Shown here one piece after another: positions 34,773-43,048 of a stretch of DNA of 64,000 bases. The notes below the pieces were generated by a model that worked only from the letters and a program-made list of their open reading frames with translations, was not told the DNA's origin and did no database searches. Made by a program: the position numbers and the translations under genes. Every line of letters starts with the position of its first letter. Position 1 is the first letter of the stretch. The DNA is from Actinomadura macrotermitis. Its GTDB lineage: Bacteria > Actinomycetota > Actinomycetes > Streptosporangiales > Streptosporangiaceae. The stretch spans positions 248,001 to 312,000 of the forward strand of contig NZ_WEGH01000005.1 of NCBI RefSeq assembly GCF_009604375.1. Direction: 5' to 3'.

Positions 34773-36974
34773 TCAGCCGCCGGTGAGGACGACGAGCCGC
34801 TGGGTCGCCCGGGTCATCGCGACGTAGCGGTCGACCGCTCCCTCGATGCCCTCGCCGAACTCCTGCGGGTCGACCAGGACGACCAGGTCGAACTCCAGCC
34901 CCTTGGCCAGCTCCGGTGTGAGCGAGCGGACGCGGGGCGTCGCCTGGAACGCGGGGTCGCCGATGACGCAGGCGATCCCGTCGGCGTGCGTGGCGAGCCA
35001 GTCCTCCAGGATCGGCTCCAGTTGCGAGACCGGTCCGTGGGTGACGGGGATGCCGCTGCTGCGGATGGAGGTCGGCACGTTGGCGTCGGGGAGCGCGGCC
35101 CGGATGACCGGCTCGGCCTCGGCCATGACCTCTTCGGGCGTCCGGTAGTTGACGCTGAGGGTGGACAGCTCGATCCGGTCGAACCCGACCCGCTTCAGCC
35201 GCTCCTGCCAGGACTCGGTGAAGCCGTGCCGGGCCTGGGCGCGGTCCCCGACGATGGTGAAGCTGCGCGAGGGGCAGCGCTGCAGCAGCATCTGCCATTC
35301 GGCGTCGGTGAGCTCCTGCGCCTCGTCGACGACGATGTGCGCGAACGGGCCGGCCAGCAGGTCGGGGTCGGCGGCCTCCAGCGCGCTCTCGTCGAGCAGG
35401 CTGACCTGCGCGTCCTCGCCGCGCAGTGTCGTCGCCAGGCCCTCGCCGTCGTCGTCGGCCGCGATCAGGTTGTCGACGACGTGGGACATGTACTCGCGCT
35501 GCGCGGCGACGGCGGCCTCGTGCCGGTTCCTGCGGCGTGAGGTGCCGGGATCGCCGAGCCGCTGCCGCGCCGCGTCCAGCAGCGGCAGGTCCGACACCGT
35601 CCAGGCCTGGGCGTCGGGGCGCTGCAGCGCCCGGATCTCGCCGGCGTCCAGCCAGGGCGCGCACAGCCGCAGGTAGGCGGGCACCGACCACAGGTCGCCG
35701 ACGAGGTCGGCCGGCTCGATGATCGGCCACGCCCGGTTGAAGGTCGCGACGAGCTCCTCGTCCTGCAGCAGCGACCTGCGCAGCAGGGTGGGGGAGACGT
35801 CGTCGTCGTGCTTGTCGGTCAAGATCGTGACCAGTTCCTCCCAGATCTGGTCGCGTGCCTCGTTGTGCGGGGTGCCCGGGTCCGGGGCGCGGAACGCCTC
35901 GGCCCAGTCGTCGGCGGTCAGCCGGACGTCGGCCCAGTGGGTGGTGACCGTCATCCCCTTGGCGGGCGGGTTCTCGTAGAACCGCACGGCCTTCTCGATG
36001 GCCTGCACCAGCTGCGCCGACGACTTCAGCCGGGCCACCTGCGGATCGGTCTCCAGGGGCGCCGCGGCCCCTTCGGGGACCAGGTCGCGCAGGGTGCAGG
36101 TCTGCACGCCCTCCTCGCCGAGGCTGGGCAGCACGTCGGAGACGTAGGCCAGGTAGGGCTGGTGCGGGCCGACGAACAGCACGCCGCCCCGGCGGTGGCC
36201 GAGGCGCGGGTCGGCGTACAGCAGGTAGGCCGAGCGGTGCAGGGCGACCACGGTCTTGCCGGTGCCCGGGCCGCCGTCGACGACCAGGGCGCCGCGCGAG
36301 CCCGCGCGGATGATGGCGTCCTGGTCGGCCTGGATGGTGCCGAGCACGTCGCGCATCCGGGCCGACCGGTCGCTGCCCAGGCTGGCGATGAACGCGGACT
36401 GGTCGTCGAGCGCGGCGTGCCCCTCGAAGCCCTCGGCGGTGAACACCTCGTCCCAGTAGTCGCCGACCTTGCCGCCGGTCCAGCGGTACCTGCGGCGGCT
36501 GGCCAGCCCCATCGGGTCGGCGTGGGTGGCGCCGAAGAACGGCTCGGCGGCGGGGGAGCGCCAGTCGAGCAGCAGCCGGCGGCCCTCGCCGTCGGTGAGG
36601 CCGAGCCGCCCGATGTAGACGGGTCCGGCGCCGTCGGCGGCGACGATGCGGCCGAGGCACAGGTCCAGGCCGAAGCGGCGCAGGGTGCGCAGCCGGGCGG
36701 ACAGCCGGTGGATCTCCATGTCGCGGTCCAGCGCCTTCTGGCCGGCGCCGGCGGGGGCCCGGCGCTCGGCGTCCAGGCGCTCGGACAGGTCGGCGATCGA
36801 CTGCTCCAGGCTCCGCGCGATGGCCGCGAAGTGCCGCTCGTCGTCGGCGATCAGCGCCGGGTCGGCTTTGGCGGCCAGGCGCTCGGGCAGGTCGAAGGCG
36901 CTGTCGGTCCGGGAATGCACGTACTGGGCTCCGATCTGGAGTGGGCGGGGTGCGGGGCGGCGCGGCGGCTTCAC
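34773..36974 (-). CDS. helR: RNA polymerase-recycling helicase-like protein HelR
   Basis: A UvrD/HelD-type ATPase of 733 residues. It has an N-terminal coiled-coil arm (about 20-90), Walker A GGPGTGKTVVALHR, the DEAQE motif in IVVDEAQELTDAEW, and late motifs SVNYRTPEEV and YVAMTRATQRLVVL. HelR proteins free stalled RNA polymerase and displace bound rifamycin, giving resistance. Its GTG start overlaps the stop of the upstream glycosyltransferase by 4 bp (GTGA). The operon begins at a rifamycin-associated element (38257-38279), which strongly favours HelR over a generic HelD. Confidence 0.88.
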   Translation of the reverse strand: MKPPRRPAPRPLQIGAQYVHSRTDSAFDLPERLAAKADPALIADDERHFAAIARSLEQSIADLSERLDAERRAPAGAGQKALDRDMEIHRLSARLRTLRRFGLDLCLGRIVAADGAGPVYIGRLGLTDGEGRRLLLDWRSPAAEPFFGATHADPMGLASRRRYRWTGGKVGDYWDEVFTAEGFEGHAALDDQSAFIASLGSDRSARMRDVLGTIQADQDAIIRAGSRGALVVDGGPGTGKTVVALHRSAYLLYADPRLGHRRGGVLFVGPHQPYLAYVSDVLPSLGEEGVQTCTLRDLVPEGAAAPLETDPQVARLKSSAQLVQAIEKAVRFYENPPAKGMTVTTHWADVRLTADDWAEAFRAPDPGTPHNEARDQIWEELVTILTDKHDDDVSPTLLRRSLLQDEELVATFNRAWPIIEPADLVGDLWSVPAYLRLCAPWLDAGEIRALQRPDAQAWTVSDLPLLDAARQRLGDPGTSRRRNRHEAAVAAQREYMSHVVDNLIAADDDGEGLATTLRGEDAQVSLLDESALEAADPDLLAGPFAHIVVDEAQELTDAEWQMLLQRCPSRSFTIVGDRAQARHGFTESWQERLKRVGFDRIELSTLSVNYRTPEEVMAEAEPVIRAALPDANVPTSIRSSGIPVTHGPVSQLEPILEDWLATHADGIACVIGDPAFQATPRVRSLTPELAKGLEFDLVVLVDPQEFGEGIEGAVDRYVAMTRATQRLVVLTGG

Positions 36975-38200
36975 GCCGGCGGCTTCTCCCGGCCGGCCAT
37001 GTCGAGCAGGAACTTGGCGGCCACCGTCGCCCCGTCGGCGCGGATGCGGCCGGCGACGGTCTCGGCGCGGGCGGCGGTCTCGGGCGCCAGGGCGGTGCCG
37101 AGCGCGGCCGACAGCGATTCCAGGGTCGGGACCGGGCCGTCGTGCGCCGCGCCGATGCCGAGGTCGGCGACCCGGGCGGCGCAGAACGGCTGGTCGGCGA
37201 TCTGGGGGACCACCACCTGGGGCACGCCCGCGCGGGCGGCCGTGGTCGTGGTGCCGGCGCCGCCGTGGTGCAGGGCGGCGGCGACCCGGCCGAACAGCGC
37301 CTGCTGGTTGACCTCGCCGGTGACGAAGCAGTCGTCCCGGTCGTCGATCGCGTCCAGGCCGGCCCAGCCGCGGGCCAGGAGCACGCGGCGGCCGTGCGCG
37401 CGGATCGCCTGGACGGCCGTCGCGGCGACGTCCGGCGACAGGTAGGCGGCGATGCTGCCGAAGCCCACGTACACCGGCGGCTCGCCGGCGTCCAGGAACG
37501 CCTCCAGGTCATCGGGGAGCGGCCGGGTGTCGGGCAGGATCCACGCCCCGGTCTGGATCAGCTCCAGGTCGACCTTGTCCTTCCACGGGCAGAGGAGCGG
37601 GTCGGCGGCCAGCAGTGCCCGGTCGCCGTGGACGTGGCCGCGCACGTCGTCCACCGGCGGCAGGCCGAGCGCCGCGCGGTGGGTGTTGAGCGGCTCGCCG
37701 TACAGCGCGTTCACCCGCTGGGCGTCCTCCTCCCACAGCACCTTCAGGTCGGTCTCCTCCGCCGAGGACGGCTTGCCCGGCCGCTTGCCCGGCGGGAAGT
37801 GCCGCGAGGGCAGCCCGAAGGTGTGGAAGGTGGCGAGCATGTAGGGGATGCCCAGCTCGTCGGCCACGTCGCGCGCGCCGGCCGGCATCAGGCCGGTCGC
37901 CAGCAGCGCGTCGCACCCTTCGGCGGCCTCGGGGAGCGTGGCGAACCGGGCGGCGACCAGGTCGGCCGCGAGCCGGAACGCGTCCTGCATCGTCGGCGGC
38001 CTGTCCTTGGCCACGATCGAGCGCACCGTCGGGCCGAACGGCACCATCGGCACGCCGGCCCGGTCCAGCAGCGCCGTGAAGTCGTCCTCCGGCGGCGCGC
38101 ACACCACCGCCTCCGCGCCGAGGTCCTGCAGCGCCACCGCCAGCCCGGCCAGCGGCTCGATGTCCCCTCGTGATCCCCATGACGTCAGCAAAACGCGCAT
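36971..38200 (-). CDS. rgt: GT1-family glycosyltransferase, probable rifamycin glycosyltransferase
   Basis: A 409-residue UDP-sugar glycosyltransferase of the GT-B fold (MGT/vancosaminyl-transferase-like). The N-terminal acceptor domain begins MRVLLTSWGSRGDIEPLAGL. The donor domain has VYVGFGSIAA, a linker and the nucleotide-sugar motif ALHHGGAGTTTTAARAGVPQVVVPQIADQPF (quoted in parts). Rgt enzymes inactivate rifamycins by glycosylating the ansa chain. The assignment rests on the family, the rifamycin element 57 bp upstream and the coupled helR. A different macrolide-like acceptor cannot be excluded by sequence alone. Confidence 0.8.
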   Translation of the reverse strand: MRVLLTSWGSRGDIEPLAGLAVALQDLGAEAVVCAPPEDDFTALLDRAGVPMVPFGPTVRSIVAKDRPPTMQDAFRLAADLVAARFATLPEAAEGCDALLATGLMPAGARDVADELGIPYMLATFHTFGLPSRHFPPGKRPGKPSSAEETDLKVLWEEDAQRVNALYGEPLNTHRAALGLPPVDDVRGHVHGDRALLAADPLLCPWKDKVDLELIQTGAWILPDTRPLPDDLEAFLDAGEPPVYVGFGSIAAYLSPDVAATAVQAIRAHGRRVLLARGWAGLDAIDDRDDCFVTGEVNQQALFGRVAAALHHGGAGTTTTAARAGVPQVVVPQIADQPFCAARVADLGIGAAHDGPVPTLESLSAALGTALAPETAARAETVAGRIRADGATVAAKFLLDMAGREKPPA

Positions 38201-38256
38201 TCGGTGTCCCCCATTTCCGCAGGTTCTGGCCTCGGCCGTCGATTCTGCGGTACGAG

Positions 38257-38279
38257 GGGGGTCTTGCCGCAAGCCCCCC
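38257..38279 (-). promoter_or_regulatory. Rifamycin-associated element (RAE)
   Basis: The inverted repeat GGGGG-T-CTTGC-C-GCAAG-C-CCCCC lies 57 bp before the glycosyltransferase start. On the minus strand its centre reads CTTGCGGCAAG between G and C runs, matching my memory of the element found upstream of rifamycin-inactivating genes in actinomycetes. Those genes are induced by rifamycins. Confidence 0.8.
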
Positions 38280-38428
38280 TGTGCGCTATACATTGAAAAT
38301 GGAGGGAAGTGTGTACTCCTTCCTCCCCGGCTCCGGCCTCTCCCACACCGCTCCTCCACGCCGCCGCGGCGCACGCCGGCGGCCGCGCCGGGATCACCCG
38401 CGCGGTGCGCTGCCCGGAACCGGGCCGG

Positions 38429-38968
38429 TCAGGGGGCGGCGACGATGAAGCTGGCGTTGCCGAAGCCGACCTCGTCGCCCGGGCGGACCTTGGCCGGGCC
38501 GGTGAGGCGCCAGCCGTTGACCCGGGTGCCGTTCATCGACCCCAGGTCGGAGATCATCCAGCCGTCGTCCTCGTGATAGATCTCGGCGTGGAAGCGCGAG
38601 ACGGTGAGGTCGGTCAGGATGAACTGGCAGCCGGGGGCGCGGCCGACCACGATGCGGGCCAGGCCCGCGGGGGGCAGGGTGAAGCGCGGCAGCCGGGGCG
38701 CGCGCCAGGCGGCCTCGATCCGCGCGGTCGCCTGGGAGAACGAGGAGACCAGGCCGGTCAGCCGGCCGACCACCCGGTTGGTGGGCGGCAGGTCGTGCAC
38801 GATGTCGTCGAGCTCGGCCCGGCTGCGGGCGCGCAGCACCTGGTCCACGCGCCGCTCGAAGGTGTCGCTCGACATCCGGCCCTCGGCGACCCGGTCGCTG
38901 AGGGCGCGCAGCGCCTGGTCCCGCTCCACGTCGGACGCCCGCACCGGATATGAAGACCGCCCGTCCAT
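38429..38968 (-). CDS. DUF1707-FHA domain protein
   Basis: A 179-residue cytoplasmic protein. The N-terminal DUF1707 helical module covers about 9-62 (VRASDVERDQALRALSDRV, FERRVDQVLRARSRAEL). A linker precedes a C-terminal FHA domain (about 105-179) with VVGRAPGCQFILTDLTVSRFHAEI and ISDLGSMNGTRVNGWRL, both quoted in part. The FHA residues that hold phosphothreonine (GR, SRFH, NG) are intact. It is a probable reader of Ser/Thr-kinase signalling; no kinase is adjacent. Confidence 0.88.
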   Translation of the reverse strand: MDGRSSYPVRASDVERDQALRALSDRVAEGRMSSDTFERRVDQVLRARSRAELDDIVHDLPPTNRVVGRLTGLVSSFSQATARIEAAWRAPRLPRFTLPPAGLARIVVGRAPGCQFILTDLTVSRFHAEIYHEDDGWMISDLGSMNGTRVNGWRLTGPAKVRPGDEVGFGNASFIVAAP

Positions 38969-39082
38969 GGTTGAAGTATCCAGACCCGTTCGTTCGCTGT
39001 CCAGAAAAGCCCGTGTGCGGGCCCTTCAAGGGATCCGACGCCCGCCGGCGGCGAAAGGTTCGCGCCGGCGGGCGGCCGGTGT

Positions 39083-40288
39083 TCAGCCGGCGAGCAGGTC
39101 CCGCGCGATGTGGGTGATCTGGATCTCGTCGGTGCCGGCGTAGATCTGGAAGGACTTGGCGTCGCGGGCCAGCTGCTCGACCCGGTACTCGCTCATGTAG
39201 CCGTTGCCGCCGAACAGCTGGACGGCCTCCATCGCCACCTCCGAGGCGGCCTGCGCGGCGTACAGCTTCATCGCCGAGGCCTCGGCGAGCGTGGGGGTGC
39301 GGCCGGCGCGACTCATCTCCACGTGCCGGAACACCAGGTTCTGCACGTTGAGGCGGGCCACCTCCATCTTGGCCAGCTTCAGCTGGATGAGCTGGAAGTC
39401 GCCGATGCGCTGCCCCCACAGCTCGCGCTGCCTGGCGTAGTCGACCGACAGGCGCAGGCACTCCTCGATGACGCCGAGGGCCATCGCGGCGACGCCGGCG
39501 CGCTCGGTGACGAAGTTCTGCCGGGCCGACTCCTTGCCGCCGCCCGAGCCGGACGCCAGGAGCCGGTCGGCGCCCGCGCGCACGTCGCTGAGGAACAGCT
39601 CGCCGGTGGGGGAGGAGTGCAGGCCCATCTTGCGCAGCGGCCGGCTCTGCTCCAGGCCGGGCATGCCGCGGTCCAGCACGAAGGTGAGGATCTCGCGGTC
39701 GCGCGGGTCGCGGCCGTCGTCGAGCTTGCAGTAGAAGACGATCGTGTCGGCGTGCGGGCCGTTGGTGATGAAGGTCTTGCTGCCGTTGATGACGTAGTCG
39801 TCGCCGTCCCTGCGGGCGGTGGCCTTCATGCCGCCGAAGGCGTCCGAGCCCGAGCCGGCCTCGGTGATGGCCCAGGCGCCGATCTTGTCCATGGTGAGCA
39901 GGTCCAGGCCCCAGCGCTCTTTCTGCTCCACCGTGCCGCGCTTCATGATGGTGCCGGCGGCGAGGCCGAAGCTGACGCCCATCGCCGACACGATGCCGGG
40001 GGCGACCTTGCACAGCTCGATGACCGGCAGCATGCTGAGCGCGGCGTTGCCGCCGCCGGGGCGGCCGTCGCCGGTGGGCTCGCCGCCCTCCTTCTCCTTG
40101 GCGATGCGCGCCTGGAAGGACGAGCGGGCCATCTCGTCCATGCCGAAGGTCTTGTACAGGTCGCGGATCAGGTCGTAGGGCGGCAGCTCGCCCGAGTCCA
40201 GCTCGTCCAGGTTCGGCCGGATCTTGGCCTCGATCCAGTCGCGCACCGCGTCCCGGATCATCAGGTCTTCGTCGGACCACTCGATCAT
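39083..40288 (-). CDS. Acyl-CoA dehydrogenase family protein
   Basis: A flavoprotein dehydrogenase of 401 residues. The signature AWAITEAGSGSDAFGG and the substrate/FAD segment KTFITNGPHADTIV are intact, as is VQLFGGNGYMSEYRVEQLARD. The usual catalytic Glu in the (Y)EGT motif is Ala here (IYAGTDEIQ). A Glu in VTERAGVAAMALG sits where isovaleryl-CoA dehydrogenase carries its catalytic base, so activity is likely retained in that style. It may oxidise a short branched acyl-CoA. It is 5 kb from acyl-CoA-yielding lysine genes; a link is unproven. Confidence 0.88.
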   Translation of the reverse strand: MIEWSDEDLMIRDAVRDWIEAKIRPNLDELDSGELPPYDLIRDLYKTFGMDEMARSSFQARIAKEKEGGEPTGDGRPGGGNAALSMLPVIELCKVAPGIVSAMGVSFGLAAGTIMKRGTVEQKERWGLDLLTMDKIGAWAITEAGSGSDAFGGMKATARRDGDDYVINGSKTFITNGPHADTIVFYCKLDDGRDPRDREILTFVLDRGMPGLEQSRPLRKMGLHSSPTGELFLSDVRAGADRLLASGSGGGKESARQNFVTERAGVAAMALGVIEECLRLSVDYARQRELWGQRIGDFQLIQLKLAKMEVARLNVQNLVFRHVEMSRAGRTPTLAEASAMKLYAAQAASEVAMEAVQLFGGNGYMSEYRVEQLARDAKSFQIYAGTDEIQITHIARDLLAG

Positions 40289-40342
40289 GCTCGCTCCGCC
40301 TTCCGCTCCTGCCGACAGCGTGCCCATCCAAGCAGAAGGCGA

Positions 40343-40354
40343 AAGCGAGCGCTT
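40343..40354. promoter_or_regulatory. Inverted repeat upstream of the acyl-CoA dehydrogenase
   Basis: AAGCG-AG-CGCTT is a perfect 5-bp inverted repeat 55 bp before the dehydrogenase start. It resembles sites of TetR-type regulators of acyl-CoA genes, but no such regulator is adjacent. Confidence 0.3.
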
Positions 40355-40365
40355 ACTCGGGTGGC

Positions 40366-41448
40366 TCAGGGGGCGACCGCGACCACGTCGGCCAGGACGC
40401 CGCCGGACTCGGTGAGCCGCGCGGCCGAGGGGCTGTCGTAGACGACCAGCAGCCGCAGGTCCGGGCCCTGCCCGCCCGCCAGCACCGCGATGCCCTCGGC
40501 GTGGTCCTCGCCGTCGCCGTGCGGCAGCTCGCCGAGCACCTGCAGCTCCCCGGCGGTGACGACGCCGGGGGCCTCGGCCTTGGCGGCGCCCGGCCAGCGC
40601 ACCACCCGCACCGGGCCCGACAGGCTCATGCTCGGGCCGGTGAGGATGAGCAGGTCGTCGCCGTGCGGGCACAGATCGCGGACGCCGAGGCCGCCGAGGT
40701 CCAGGAAGTGGGTGCGGTAGTGGGCCTTGCCGTCGCCGACGGGGCGCAGCCGCAGCCGGTGCGGGTCGCGCGGATGGGTCTCGGGGCGGATCTCGATGAG
40801 CACCGCCCAGCCGCGCAGCACCGGGCCGCGCAGCCCGATGTAGAGGCGGTCGCCGTGCACGGCGACGCCCTCGATGTCGATCCCGTTGTCCTTGCTCGGG
40901 ATGGACAGGAACGGCGCCAGGTGCGGGTCGTCGGCGAGCAGGTCGGTGATGGAGTCGCCGTTCAGGCCGAGGACGGCGGCGGTGCGGCCGTCCCCGGCCT
41001 CGCGCACCACCTCGGGCAGCCCGTCGGCGCCCTCGGTGAGCGGCAGCCGGGCCAGGATGAACCGGTTGTCCTCGCGCACGACCGTGGCCAGGCGCTTGCG
41101 GGCCTTGGCCGCGGACTGCCCGGCCTTGATGCGCTTGCGCTTCAGGCTGTGCGAGCCGATCGCCCACAGCCAGCCGTCGCCGCTGGCCAGGCCCTCGATG
41201 TCGGCCTCCTCGCCGGGCCCGGCGGGCAGCTCGACCAGGTCGGCGAGGGCGATGGTGCGGTGCCCGTCGTAGCCGGTGACCCGTCCGCCGGGGCCGGTGA
41301 CGGCGGTGAGCCGCTCGATGGTGGCGGTCTCGTCGCCGGCGGTCCACAGGCAGCGGCCGTCCTGGCGCACGGCGGACAGGTTGGTGTGGGTCTCGGCTTG
41401 GCGGCTTTCATGCCCGAAGCGCAGTTCGACCCGGCGTTCCACGATCAT
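40366..41448 (-). CDS. DUF3616 family protein
   Basis: A 360-residue protein that matches the DUF3616 family, whose function is not known. Repeated blade-like segments (WTAGDETATIERL, DIEGLASGDGWLWAIGSH, DIEGVAVHGDRLYIGLRG, HAEGIAVLAGG) suggest a beta-propeller with recurring (D/E)EG-A motifs. There is no signal peptide. A class 1 dispersed element lies 56 bp upstream of its start. Confidence 0.75.
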   Translation of the reverse strand: MIVERRVELRFGHESRQAETHTNLSAVRQDGRCLWTAGDETATIERLTAVTGPGGRVTGYDGHRTIALADLVELPAGPGEEADIEGLASGDGWLWAIGSHSLKRKRIKAGQSAAKARKRLATVVREDNRFILARLPLTEGADGLPEVVREAGDGRTAAVLGLNGDSITDLLADDPHLAPFLSIPSKDNGIDIEGVAVHGDRLYIGLRGPVLRGWAVLIEIRPETHPRDPHRLRLRPVGDGKAHYRTHFLDLGGLGVRDLCPHGDDLLILTGPSMSLSGPVRVVRWPGAAKAEAPGVVTAGELQVLGELPHGDGEDHAEGIAVLAGGQGPDLRLLVVYDSPSAARLTESGGVLADVVAVAP

Positions 41449-41503
41449 GGGCAGATGCTCCCATATCCGGCGCCGCGCCGGGCCGCCCGCGCCGAACCCT
41501 TAA

Positions 41504-41532
41504 TGATCTACGATGTAAAGGGCTCGGGCCGG
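41504..41532 (+). repeat. Dispersed element, class 1, copy 3 (3' end of kamA)
   Basis: The site reads TGATC-TAC-GAT-GTA-AAGGG followed by CTCGGGCCGG. The kamA stop codon (41508-41510) lies inside it, and the last kamA codons TTT ACA TCG TAG are set by the element. It is also 56 bp upstream of the DUF3616 gene. Confidence 0.7.
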
Positions 41533-42905
41533 TGGTCGCGCCACCACGCGCGCCCGCCCTCGGGCAGCGTGTGGATCGGGTCGTAGTACTCGTAGCGGCG
41601 CTGCAACGCGTCGGGGTCGGCCGCCTCGATCGCGGTGCGGTAGTTCTTGGTCCAGTAGGAGATGCCGCGCTCGCGGTCGTAGTCGGCCAGCTGGTGCACC
41701 CAGCGCTTGCCGACGTAGGGGACGTCGCACACGATGCGCGGGGTGGCGAAGCCGGGCAGGTAGCCCATGATCGCGTGCTGGAGCTCCTGGGCCTCCCAGA
41801 CCGCCAGCCGCCAGTGCTCGGCGCCGGGGATCATGTCGCACATGTACAGGTAGTAGGGCATGATGCCGGCCTCGTCCAGCAGCGCGAACGACAGGTCCAG
41901 CAGCTCGGCGGGGGAGTCGTTGACGCCGCGCAGCAGCACGCCCTGGTTGCGCACGTCGCGGATGCCGGTGTCGAGCAGGGCGCGGGCGGCGCGGGCGACC
42001 AGCGGGGTGACCGACCGGGCGGCGTTGACGTGGGTGTGCACCGCGATCTGGGCGCCGCGGGCGGCGGCCTTGGCGGCCAGGCGCTCCATGCCGGCGCGGA
42101 CCTCGTCCTGCAGCCAGTGCTGGGGCAGGCCCATCAGGGCCTTGCTGGCCAGGCGGATGTCGCGGATGTTGTCGATGTCCAGCAGGGCGTCGACGAAGGC
42201 CTCCAGGCGCGGCCAGGGCAGGTTGGCCACGTCGCCGCCGGAGACGACGACGTCGCGGACGCCGGGGGTGCGGCGCAGGTAGTCCAGCATCGCCTGGTGG
42301 CGGTCGGTGGGCTTGATGGTGAACTTGTGCTTGTCGACGGCCGGGGTGGAGTTGCCGACCAGGTCCATGCGGGTGCAGTGGCCGCAGTACTGCGGGCAGG
42401 TCGGCAGGAGTTCGGCCAGGACCTTGGTGGGGTAGCGGTGGGTCAGGCCCTCCACGGCCCACATCTCGGCCTCGTGGAGGGAGTCGCGGGACGAGCAGGG
42501 GTGGGAGGGCCAGTCGGCGAGGCGGTCGGAGAAGACCGGGATCATGTAGCGGCGGACCGGGTCGGCCAGGAACGCCTCGGTGGACGACAGGTCCATGGTG
42601 TTGAGCATCTGCGGGGTGACCAGCATGGACATGGTGGCGCGTTCGGCCTGGTCGCGCTGCAGGTCGGCGTAGAAGGACTCCTCCAGCAGGTCGCCGGTCA
42701 CCTGGCGCAGCTGGCGTGCGTTCTTGACGCAGTGCGCGCGCTGCCACTGGGCGGACTCCCAGTCGGCGGTGGTGACGTCGTGCCAGCCGGGCAGCCGGCG
42801 CCAGTCCGGTTCGGTGAGCGGGCGGCGGCTGTAGGCGTAGGGCTGGCCGGCGGTGGCGGCGGCGCCGGACGCGGCGCCGGCCTCCGGGTGCAGGGCGGTG
42901 GTCAT
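41508..42905 (-). CDS. kamA: Lysine 2,3-aminomutase family radical SAM enzyme
   Basis: Converts L-lysine to L-beta-lysine using S-adenosylmethionine, an iron-sulfur cluster and PLP. The 465-residue protein has the cluster motif CPQYCGHC (Cys170, Cys174, Cys177), SGGDVANL and a late VPYVGKRWVHQ whose Lys is the probable PLP ligand. The N-terminal 45 residues are a family-atypical extension. It is divergent from kdd, the third enzyme of lysine fermentation, with a 143-bp intergenic region carrying an inverted repeat. Pathway membership is inferred from neighbours; beta-lysine for an antibiotic or osmolyte is the alternative. Confidence 0.88.
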   Translation of the reverse strand: MTTALHPEAGAASGAAATAGQPYAYSRRPLTEPDWRRLPGWHDVTTADWESAQWQRAHCVKNARQLRQVTGDLLEESFYADLQRDQAERATMSMLVTPQMLNTMDLSSTEAFLADPVRRYMIPVFSDRLADWPSHPCSSRDSLHEAEMWAVEGLTHRYPTKVLAELLPTCPQYCGHCTRMDLVGNSTPAVDKHKFTIKPTDRHQAMLDYLRRTPGVRDVVVSGGDVANLPWPRLEAFVDALLDIDNIRDIRLASKALMGLPQHWLQDEVRAGMERLAAKAAARGAQIAVHTHVNAARSVTPLVARAARALLDTGIRDVRNQGVLLRGVNDSPAELLDLSFALLDEAGIMPYYLYMCDMIPGAEHWRLAVWEAQELQHAIMGYLPGFATPRIVCDVPYVGKRWVHQLADYDRERGISYWTKNYRTAIEAADPDALQRRYEYYDPIHTLPEGGRAWWRDHRPEPFTS

Positions 42906-42965
42906 CGTCGACCCCTTCCTCGCAGACAGGTGGATGAGTAAAAGTCTTGTAAGTGCCAGACGCTA

Positions 42966-42980
42966 CGGGAAGACTTCCCG
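42966..42980. promoter_or_regulatory. Inverted repeat between kamA and kdd
   Basis: CGGGAAG-A-CTTCCCG is a perfect 7-bp inverted repeat with a 1-nt centre, 60 bp from the kamA start and 68 bp from the kdd start. It could be a shared operator. Confidence 0.45.
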
Positions 42981-43048
42981 CTGAACCAGTGATGCTCAGG
43001 ATGATTTCCAGAATCGTAGTCGGACAAACGGATCGGGACGGGACGAAG

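Noticed and set aside
38298-38448. Small plus-strand frame starting MEGSVYSFLPG downstream of the RAE
   Set aside because: It turns into Arg/Pro-rich noise, overlaps the FHA gene in antisense and has no recognisable family.
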